Shown one piece after another: positions 35,960 to 45,427 of a stretch of 64,000 nt of DNA. The stretch covers positions 74,519,784 through 74,583,783 of the forward strand of contig CM076849.1 of the NCBI GenBank assembly GCA_039519185.1. Reading direction: 5' to 3'. Source of the stretch: Astragalus membranaceus (lineage: Eukaryota > Streptophyta > Magnoliopsida > Fabales > Fabaceae). The notes below the pieces were generated by a model. The model was not told the origin of the DNA and searched no databases. It was given only the letters and a program-made list of their open reading frames with translations. Numbering within the stretch: position 1 is the first letter of the stretch; each line of letters starts with the position of its first letter. The position numbers and the translations under genes were made by a program.

Positions 35960-38459
35960 TGTAACATCCGCAAAATAATTAACCGAATTATTTGGATGTT
36001 AACCCAATTGAATTAATTTAGTACTTGACTGGTAAATTTACTGAGTGCTAAAATTATTTATTGGTTGTCATCGGATCGTTAACCGAATAATACGGACCAA
36101 GGAAGTTTTGAAATCGAAATAGGAGATTTCGATCAATATGGTAATTTGACCGCGTTACAACAAATATATTAAATAAATATATATATGTATACGTGGGTGT
36201 GTGTGAGTGAAGAGGAGAAAGAATTAATTAAATAAATAAATATAAGTGTGTGTGTGTGTTAATAAGAAAGGAAAGAATTAATTGAAAAGAAAGAGAAAAA
36301 GAAGAAAGGAAGCGTACGAGACAGAGGGAGAAACAGAGAAGAAGAGAAGAGGAAAAAGAGGAGAATGGCGTGAGGGAGAAGAGAAGAGGGAGAGGGAAGA
36401 CTTTGCCGAAACGACTTCCTTCCAACACGAAAAATGCTCAGTGTTACTTCCTCTTCGTTTTGGTACCAAAATCTTCATCATCAACTCACTCTCCTCAAAT
36501 CCACCATTTTCGAAATTTGGAGAAAAGTGGAGGTTTTGTTGTTCAAGCTCAAAGGAGAGCTTTGGATGGTGTTTGGGAACGAGCTCAAGGTGGATAGCGC
36601 AAATATTGAAGTCCGATTTGGAGTTTGTGAAGAATCAAGGGGTTAGGGAGCAAATTGGGGTTTTGTGAATAGTGACTTGAGGTTGGAGAAGATGATGAAG
36701 AGTGTTCGTGAAGAATTTCGGGAAATGGTATTTCGGTCAAAAAGCGGTTTCGTGATCGAGTGGGAAGCTTTGGAAGCGGATTGGGTGTCGCCGGAGCGGG
36801 GAATGTTCGTGTGGTTACTCGGTGGATTCGGCCGCTCGTGGTTCACGCTTCAAGGGTGAGTTCTACTCACGTTTAGGATTTTTGTTTTCCGAATTAATTA
36901 ATTAACTGTTTTATCGCTTTCGCTGGACTGGAATATTACTGGATATTGTCTGTTTCGGGTCAGAAATCGATCAGAGCGAGTCCCGTGTTGAGTCGTGTTG
37001 AAATGGAATTTTTAGTGATTTGATTTCGGAAGATTTTGACTTAAAAACCGTTATATCGGAATATGTCGTATTTTGGTAAAATCCGTTTTGATTGAATTTT
37101 TGATTGGATTGATTGATTGTGTGGTTTGTATTGGGTCTGTCGTATTGGTTGTCAAATCTGTTTTGGACTGGAACAAGTATCGGAATTGATCGGAACGACA
37201 AAAATTGCGAAAACGGGATAAAATTCAGTGCTGTCAAAAGCGCACGACCCGTGCGTCCCAGGCGCACGGACCGTGCGCCCCTTTCGGTTTGTGTTTTAAA
37301 AAGGTGCATTACAGGGCGCACGACCCGTGCGTATGGGCGCACGAACCGTGCGTTGTGTTCTGTCCAAATTTTTCAAAGTGCCCTAATTGATTCCGTTTCG
37401 ATTCCAATCCTCTCCTAATCTTTTCCTAACCCTTATATAATGATATTAGGCTTATGACGCCATGATTTTGGGTGTGTTACAAAGGGTTTTATTAAACGCT
37501 TTTTGGATGTCTAAACCGTTTCGAAAAACCGAATAATAGTACACGTGTGCGGATACGTTTTATTGATAACAAATGGACTATGAGTCCTGTGTGGTAAAGT
37601 AAAATTTAATGAACTAAATGTTCATAGTGTTGTAGATATACGTATATAGTATATCGAGTTGGGTGACGACCCATGTGTAACATACTAGGCGGGGCAGTCA
37701 TGATCCCTTACCCTAGGCTCCATGCCAATAGGAGAATGTACTATTGGTAGGGGGGTTCACCGGGGTTTAGCGGTTACGCAGTCGGTGTTATGTTAAAAAG
37801 ATTATTGTACGATACACCGGGGTTTAGCAGTCATGCAGTCGGTGCCGTACTTTGTTTGTTGTGCGATACATCGGGGTTTAGCAGTCATGCAGTCGATGCC
37901 GTACTTTGTTGTTGTGCGATACACCGGGGTTTAGCAGTCATGCAGTCGGTGCCGCACTTTGTGATAACACATTTACCGGGGTTAGCAGTCATGCAGTCGG
38001 TGCCGTGTTAAGTTAAAACGAATTTATAAATTGAACCGAGAGAGTTAGTAGGGGTCTCGGTAGGACTCACTGAGATTGTATCTCACTGTTTAAATGTTGT
38101 TGTTTTACAGAGACACAGGGACAGCGGAAATCCAAGAGGCACGAGTGGTTTGAGCTCGGACTGGTTGCTGATAGCCTAGCTATATGTATAAGCTTATTTC
38201 CCTTTTGTTGTCTGTATACTAAAACATTATGTATTTAGTTTATATCTTTCTTCCGCTTTCTTGTATGATACTGAATGCTATAAATGCTGATGGTATATGG
38301 TCTGAGAACCATATTGTCTTGTTGTAAATAAGACTGTTTGGGTTTTATTCAGCGAAAAATTTTTAGTGATATTCAGTGTCTAAGCAGGAAATATATCTCT
38401 GATGTGTTACTAATGTGCACTTGGATATTTTTAACAAATACAAATACCGGGGTGTTACA
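35960..38459 (+). mobile_element. C2 element, 3' LTR
   Basis: 2500 bases, near-identical to the 5' LTR. It is followed by the TTATT target duplication (38460-38464) and the rest of A3. The near identity of the two LTRs indicates a recent insertion. Confidence 0.95.
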
Positions 38460-39010
38460 TTATTGTTGCTGTTTTTCAAAATAGTTATGTTGCTGTTATG
38501 CAGAATTTATGTTGCTGTTTTTCAAATAGTCATGTGCTGTTATGCAGAATTTTATTGTTGCTGTTTTTCAAATAATTATGTTGCTGTTTTGCAGAATTTA
38601 TATTGCTGTTTTTCTATAAAAATATATGTGCTGTTGCTGTTTTATTAAAATCAAAGAGGTGCTGTTTTTTTTCCCCCACAAAATCGTGAAGCCTTGCTGT
38701 TTTTCTTCAAAAATAAAAATGTGTTGTTGCTGAAATTTCTACCAAGAAAGGGTGCTGTTTTTCTTAAAATAAATACATGCTGTGGTTGCTGTTTTCTTCA
38801 AAAATAAATATGCGATGTTGCTGTTTCCTTCAAAAGAAAATATGTGCTGAAATGCTGATTTCCTTAGAAAATAAGGTGCTGTTTTTATGAAGTAATGGGC
38901 TGCTGTCATGCTGTTTTTCTACAAATAAATAATGCTGTTTTAATCGAGTAATGGTGCTGTTTTATAAATAAAATGATGTTGCTGTTGTCGTTTCATTTGA
39001 TTAAAAAGGC
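38460..39010. repeat. TTGCTGTT repeat region of A3, right part
   Basis: Continuation of the degenerate GTTGCTGTTTTT repeats, with spacers such as TCAAAATAAATATG. It decays into GACGA-rich sequence from about 39080. Confidence 0.85.
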
Positions 39011-40034
39011 TGCCGTTTTATAAATAAGAAGTGTTGTTTCTCAAATTTTAAAGAAGTTGTTACGCGAACTTTAAATATGATGTTTCATGATGAGGTTGTG
39101 ATAAATTGTGACGAACATGACGAGTTCACTCTGTGAGTGTGTTTTATGATGATGATGTGATATGTTTGTGATGATTATGACGAGTACACTCTATGAGTGT
39201 CTTATGACGACGACGACGAGTACTCCAGGTGAGTGTTTTGGTGGTTGCACATGTGTCCATAGTGTCTCATAGCATGTGCATATTACGACGAATAGGCTTC
39301 GGCCTCTTAATGACGGTTCGCCCATAGTGGCAGTGACGGTGTGCCCATAGTGGCTTATTTGCGACGAGTATGGTACCATCATGCATATGCCCAGGAGTGG
39401 GTTGCATTTTCATGCATACACATGTGTACGACTGTCTGCGATGAAAGTGATGATAATGATGATGTTGTGTGACTGTTCGCTATGAAGTTGATGTTAATGA
39501 TGGTGTTGTGTGACTGTATGCGATGAAGTTGATGTTAATGAAGATGTTGTGTGACTGTTGCTCATATTACTCTATTATATGCGTAATTATGTTTTATTGA
39601 AATTCTCACCCCTTCTGCTTGGAATGTTGCCCTATCGTGGCAACGCTGCAGGTAACCGCGAGTGAAGGTCCTACTACCTTCTTTGATAGCTGTTGGGATG
39701 TCTGTCGAGTCGCTCTCTGATACCGTAGCACCTAGGGGGCGTGATGGGAGTTTGTTAATTTATTAATTAACTGTTTAACGATTTTGTTGATGTACGGTGT
39801 GTATGAGTGGTATTGGCGAGTCATCGTTTTTATTCCGCTGTAACGTGAATTTTGTGAAGTCTAAATTTCATGACGGGTGTCTTGTTGCTCAAACCTTGAT
39901 GAGTGCATTTGACGAGTTTTATTGACGACGATGTAACATTTCTTTTCTATCAGTTGAAATCAATAATTGCGAAAAAGATTTTTCTTACTCTGATAAATGA
40001 CGTGTAAACTCTGGGGTAGAAAAGGGGTGTTACA
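39011..40034 (+). other. Right end of A3 with covarying hairpin
   Basis: Contains GTGTGACTGT/GATGAAGTTGATG repeats (39430-39560), the hairpin GTTGCC-CTATCGT-GGCAAC (39626-39644), GCAGG at 39648-39652 and the LTR end. The hairpin replaces GTTACC/GGTAAC of A1, A2 and B with a matched change on both arms. Confidence 0.8.
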
Positions 40035-40039
40035 TGTCG

Positions 40040-40285
40040 CGCCCTCTTGGCGATCATGCCAAAGAACGCCGACCTCAGACCTAATGAACCCCCCCTCCTT
40101 TTAAGAAATCTTCACATGGCAGTATTCGAGACCTCATCACAAATGGACCAATAGAGGTCCCAATGGAGGCAACTCTTGAAGTGACTGGCTCGCAGACCGA
40201 GGTTGGAAAAAAGAACGAGAAATAAAGCAAGGAAGTAGAACATACCTTGTAAATTGGGGTGAGTAGTCTCCAGAAAAATGGTTGA
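40040..40285 (-). pseudogene. 5' part of the Tat antisense gene region
   Basis: Tat sequence resumes after A3. On the minus strand a donor-like TACAAG|GTATG lies near 40245-40256, in line with a spliced 5' leader of the antisense gene. No domain is recognised in this short piece. Confidence 0.45.
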
Positions 40286-41690
40286 ATGTTGTTGTGTAAA
40301 ATAAAGTGGGCAAGTATACACAGTCAAACAAGTAGTAAAGTAGTAAATAGAGATCGTTCCCACATGGATTGTAGCTTAATCAATACTTATTTGGCTTGCA
40401 AGTTAATGAATATAAATAAAATAAAACAAGTTTTAGAACCCCATATTATCATCAACAACAATAAAAGTAAATGGTTGATGGAAATTCAGAGTGAGAACAA
40501 GTTGGAATGCCTTTCACTATGCAACTCTTTATAATGGCTTAATGTTAAATCATATGTTATAGCATCTGGGCGCTGTAGCATCTAGTACATGCTTTTCAGT
40601 CACTTTTCTATAGAGTTTCTTAAAAGCACTTATGTCTAAGCTCTAATTAAATTCACCCTGGCTATTATGCACTACAGTATCACCCTATGGATTTCGTTCT
40701 CCTATGTCTAGGTTTAATCAAGAATCATTAAAGTGCCCTTTTATAACTACTATCCATATTAACTCTTGAAGAAAACTCATTTTAGCTGGCCATTTCTAAA
40801 ATAAGTTTGGAAATATTATCACACAAGAGCTAAAACTGTTAAAACATAAACATCACATTAAAACCATTAGAAATCTGCTACGTACCTAATAGCATCCCAA
40901 CTACATAGTGATTAGTTCATAGTGAGCAGCAAATACATGAAAGAAAGCATAAAGGCAAAACCTAAAGCCATGCTACTGATATTACACAGGGTAGAAAATG
41001 CTAAAAAGAGGTATACTGTCAGGTCTCCAACTTCAGTGAGCTGGAGGAACAAAAACAGCTTCCAAATCACAACAACACTCCAAGTAAACTCAACTCCATT
41101 GATGCTGCAGCACTGCTCCCAGCAATGTAGTGAAGAATTTCCAATTTGGTGTATAAAGGTGGCTAGAACATAAAAATCGAGCAAGAAAGCTCTGTATAAA
41201 CTTTCCTCCTTCAAACCAGCACCCCTAATGAAGAATACTGGCTGCATTTTAAATAGTCATAGGGTTGTGGGATTCAAGAAAACCCTAAAAAAGAGGCGCA
41301 CTTTGTCTTGTAGTGTTCCCATAAGGACATGTATCCATGCAAAAAGGGAGTATTCCAAATAATAGTACATGGCCACACTAAAAACGTGTTTGTCCTTTTC
41401 TGACAAGTATAGGCGCTGAAATCAACACGTTTCTGTCTCCCAACACTTTCTCTCTCATGTGACATAGAAACGGCAATGCTATAGCATCCTAGGGCTGCAG
41501 GATACTAGCAGATACAATGGAACACAAAATGCGGCACCAAATGGCCAAAAGATTTCAAACCATAAATTACTCCTAGCTAACATTAAACAACTAATTCTAA
41601 TAAACATATTAACAAAATTACTCTTAAACAAACAATGATTTAAGCCTTTAAAGTATCAATAACTTTTATAGAATAAGAGTTATCAAATGT
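40286..41690. other. Unclassified repeat-like stretch in the Tat 3' region
   Basis: AT-rich sequence that begins near a GGGCAAGTATAC motif and contains GATCGTTCCCACA. It has no recognised coding domain, terminal repeats or target duplication that I can prove. Its texture differs from the flanking Tat sequence, so it may be another insertion, but its borders are uncertain. Confidence 0.4.
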
Positions 41691-42110
41691 CGATAAAAAA
41701 CGTGCAATCACGACAAAAATTTAAATTCGGCAGAGAGAGAAGCTCCAAGTACAGACTTTGTAAAAGTACAAATGAGCAAGAGGCCCCTCTTATTTATAGA
41801 GAACCAGCTCAAGCGACAGAATTGACATCCAACTGTCACAACCTTAAAGCGTCATAATGACATTGGCACAAATAACGAGTCAAAGGCACCATCTCCCCTC
41901 AACAAATTATGAATAAATGGCAAGAAAGAACAACAGGTTTTGGTTCAGCCTATCGCTGCGGTAAATATGAGACCGACCTCAAACGTACGCCCTGACATGC
42001 TTGGGAGATTCCCTTGGCAAGACCGGGGGGCAAATCAAACAGGCCAGATTTAGTTAAAAGGAAAGTCAGCCCCCTTCAAGCCGAGGCCCTCCCATTATAA
42101 GTGACCTCAA
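41691..42110. other. Tat 3' untranslated region
   Basis: Non-coding Tat sequence between the unclassified stretch and the polypurine tract. It contains the minus-strand promoter described separately. No open frame of note. Confidence 0.6.
41791..41798 (-). promoter_or_regulatory. TATA box for the Tat antisense gene
   Basis: On the minus strand TATAAATA is followed about 30 bases on by a pyrimidine-rich AGCTTCTCTCTCTGCC leader. It lies upstream, in the antisense direction, of the minus-strand gene remnant. This is inferred from sequence only. Confidence 0.5.
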
Positions 42111-42122
42111 CTTGGGGGCAAC
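42111..42122 (+). other. Polypurine tract of the Tat element
   Basis: CTTGGGGGCAAC directly precedes a TG dinucleotide that starts LTR-like sequence with its own TATA box, the usual order at a gypsy 3' LTR. Confidence 0.65.
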
Positions 42123-42366
42123 TGTTCTGGACTGGTCTTGGTCCAATCTGTAATTGGGCCTGCTGCTACGGCCCATATCCACTAGGCCAATGGATTCGCC
42201 CTCACTTAAAAAGATCCACGGTGAAGATCGATTTACATCTCATCTGACGGTCAGTAACCAACCTCGGCCTATGCCTCTTCCGAGGATCAGGCCACTTCAC
42301 TTGGCACATTCCCTTATAAATATGCGCTCCAATCAATGCATCAGGTACGCATTTATTACTGTCTGC
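42123..42366 (+). mobile_element. Tat 3' LTR, left part, cut by element D
   Basis: LTR-like sequence from TGTTCTGGAC with a TATAAATA box at 42315-42322. It breaks off at 42366 where D begins. The rest must lie beyond D, outside the window. Confidence 0.65.
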
Positions 42367-42768
42367 TGTAACACCCCGGTATTTCTTTAACAACGAAATA
42401 CCTAAATATACAATTTGGTTTACATCAGAGTATAAAAGTTTCTGTTCAGATATAAATCCTTACAAGAAACAACGGAAACTATGAAATAACATTATACAAG
42501 TTCGAGTCATAAGACCGAATACAGAGGCTACATCAAAAAAAAATCTAAAACATGGATGGAAGATCACATCTCCAACTTCTCCTCGAGCCTGACAACTAAC
42601 TGTGCCGCCTGCTATCCTTATATCCTGTTCTCTGTAAAAACAACAACAATGATTGGGTGAGACAGTGTGTCTCGGTGAGTTCTACCGTGACCCCTCACTA
42701 ACACTCGGTTCAATTATTAAACCTTTACAGCATAAGTTGACAAACAATGTCCAGTGATTAAATCGAAA

Positions 42769-42854
42769 CGCCGACCGTGCAAGAACCACTACTCCCGGCG
42801 AATCGTGTACTTAACTTAGCATAAACCGGCCGTGCAAGAACCACTAATCCCGGT
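42769..42854 (-). repeat. Two-unit hairpin array in D left LTR
   Basis: Two units with outer stems CGCCG/CGGCG (42769-42800) and ACCGG/CCGGT (42825-42854). Both contain GTGCAAGAACCAC, which can form a GTG/CAC inner stem. The position and layout match the family C array. The right LTR copy is at 48758-48843. Confidence 0.8.
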
Positions 42855-43199
42855 AACCCACGTTTGACCACGCCAAAACGTATACAGGGCCTAGGCAAGG
42901 GATCATGACTCTCCTCCCTAGTATGCTACTTGTCGGGTCGTCACCCAACATGATACATAATAAATTATATATCGTGTCCGCATTGGACCGTCTCTTAAGT
43001 TCTAGACATTCTAAAACCATAGTTGACTTATAACCCATTTTGATGAATTCAAAGTTAGACATCCGGCATTATAATCACAGCATAACAATTGACATCCAGT
43101 TCAGTTGGTTTATTCAATACATGAACCCACACGCATACTTGCTTTAGGTTTTTCGATCAATTTGACTTAAACTTTAAGAAAAACTTTAACATATCAAAC

Positions 43200-44510
43200 G
43201 ACGTCGAAAAATTGCAAAAGACCACTTGTTGGAAAGATACGGATGTCTAGTTTCTGAATAAACTATTGGTTCTGCAAAATAATGAGCCAATTAGTACAGT
43301 TTTCAAAAATATACTGAGTGATTCCTAGATTGGACAGAATCTGTCTCCTGATTTCCAGCACTTCTAAAATGGCCAAAACTCAACCAATTAATCTGAATAT
43401 TGAAACTAAACCATAGAACATTGTGTCTAGGTTTCAAAGAAATAAGAATCGTTCAAAAAGAAGTTCAATTGAGAGCAAAATACCCAAAACTCTGAACCTA
43501 TACCGAGTTTAACTTCAGAAATTTGACCTAACTTGGGATACTCATAGCTCGAGCTACACAATTTCAAATCCAGAAAAACTAGTGTCTAGCAAAACAACCC
43601 CATAATTTTTGGACTAAAAGAAAGTTTCCAGTTTCAAAAATACAGTAGCTATGTCCAGAATGCTTCCAGAATATTACCCTATCTTGTGAAACTTATAATT
43701 TGAGCTAGACAACTCAATTTTTGATGCAACCAGTGCCAAATTAAAGAGCGTTAAGTCTAGTTTTTAAAATGTATTACACATAATTCTTTGATTACCAGAA
43801 CTCGCGCAACAGCCAAAATACTGAACACATATCCAGAAACTTTCCAACTGTGAAATCTCTTCATCAATTTTTCATATTTTTCAGCAAACAGCAATCATAA
43901 CAATAAATATCGAATCTAAAAATCCCAAAACGTGAGTTAAACTCACTGGTATGACGAGTCCCCGAGAAGTCGCGTCCTCGCTCGAACAATCGAACCGTTA
44001 ACCACTCGAACAATCCCCGTAATCACGAACACGCTCCGAATGCCTCCGCAACTGAACTCAATGGGCCCCACTTGCACAAACAGAAATTCAATCAATCATT
44101 CTTGCTACTGAACTCCTCTCCGGTATATTGAACTGATGACTCTCGAGACTTTGACGAATCGAACCCAAACTCGACGAACAAACATTCCAGCTTTACTTCT
44201 ATTTCCCAGTATTAGGATACCGATTTGTAACTAGCATAACTAGGTCAATTCGTGACCAAAACCCCTCAAATCAGTGCCCATTGTGAAGAGAATTTTGTCT
44301 AGATTCTGATAGAGGAAGTTCCAGACGCATGCAGCCAATATTCAGAGAGTTATCGCGAATACAATGGAACTTGTCCAGTACAGTGGCTGACTCTTAACCG
44401 AAACCTGAGGACACAATATCTCCCTCATTTCCAAATGAAATCTGACGGTTCTTGTGCTCATATTGAAGTATTTTGTGTCTAGTTTCCATAGGAACAAAAA
44501 TCATGAACAG
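43200..44510. repeat. Degenerate repeated module in D left LTR
   Basis: About six diverged copies of a roughly 90-base module. Each ends near a (T)GTCTAG(T/G)TTC core (43246, 43426, 43593, 43752, 44304, 44474). Better copies also hold TTGAGCTAGACAACTC and AACCAGTGCC. Related blocks occur in B (about 12340-12600). Confidence 0.6.
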
Positions 44511-45427
44511 AAGAGTTGAATACAGGGATATACGATGAAAACACTGAAGGTAGGTCATACGGGTTTCACCCAGAATTCTTGATTATCATGAATCATCAAC
44601 CTCAAATACTTGTAACCACGAATTTGTGCTTCAATCTTCAGTACCAGTAGTTATACAACCTTCAGACACTTCCCAATCCACAATGTAGGCTCAGAATCAC
44701 TTCCCTAATGGTTCCTACTGAACATGCAAAGCAGCAAGTGTGCCAAAATTCCATTTCTCTCCACTTGGAGCTTCAAGTGTTCTTCAATGGTGAAAAGAGT
44801 TAGGTGAGGAATGGGATTCAGAAACTAGGGTCACTGGATAGAGCTCGAAAATTTGAAGAGAATGGGACAGAGATGAGTTACATGCATGGAGAATCCATGG
44901 CCCTCCACTTTCCTCTTTCTTCTTCTTCCCTCTCCTCTTCTCCTCTCTTCACGTTTTCCCCTCCTTCTCTCTATTTCTTTCTTTTCTCATTTCTGAAAGT
45001 GTTTTAGCTTGAGGGAGATGAGTGGGACTTAAAACAGCTGAGAGCTAGCAAGGGTGAGGGAAACACCAATTTTCCCTCACACCTTAAATTCCTACTTATT
45101 CCATTTTGAATCCATTAAGTACTCACCAATCCACATGACTTAGGACTTTTAGTAACATTCCCATGATCCTACTATGACTCGGACCCAATATTTATATCGT
45201 TGGATGATACATCTTCGATGCGAGGTGAAATGACCATTTTACCCTTGTGGTCTAATTCCCACCACAATTCACACAATTCGAATAATTTGAGTACATTTCA
45301 TATGCTTGAGTGATTAAACATCGTTTCCACGAAATTGACATATCCATGACCCGATTTATTATCTAATCAAATAATAAATCGTTAGTTAATTTCGTAATCC
45401 GAAATTAACAAAATTAGGGATGTTACA

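Larger units (their letters stand above)
29357..40034 (+). mobile_element. Solo LTR A3 (family A variant), split by C2
   Basis: The LTR runs from TGTAACACCC at 29357 to GGGTGTTACA at 40034 with the target duplication TGTCG (29352-29356, 40035-40039). After removing C2 (30393-38459) it is about 2606 bases. It shares the family A start, a purine-rich leader, a donor-like AAG|GTAAGG at 29784, GTGACGG blocks and the hairpin before GCAGG. It carries TTGCTGTTTTT repeats where A1 has the GGCGCC cluster. It splits the Tat antisense gene. Confidence 0.92.
42367..45427 (-). mobile_element. Element D, left (3') LTR
   Basis: A 3061-base LTR from TGTAACACCC to GGATGTTACA. It matches 48357-48895 and 50371-52200, the interrupted right LTR. 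On the minus strand it shares blocks with family C: a GGGTGACGACCC...ATACTAGG...AGTCATG...CCTAGGC block, a hairpin array (42769-42854), a GAGAC/GTCTC hairpin and a GTGAGT-TTA-ACTCAC hairpin (43932-43946). Open frames inside are not conserved. Confidence 0.93.
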
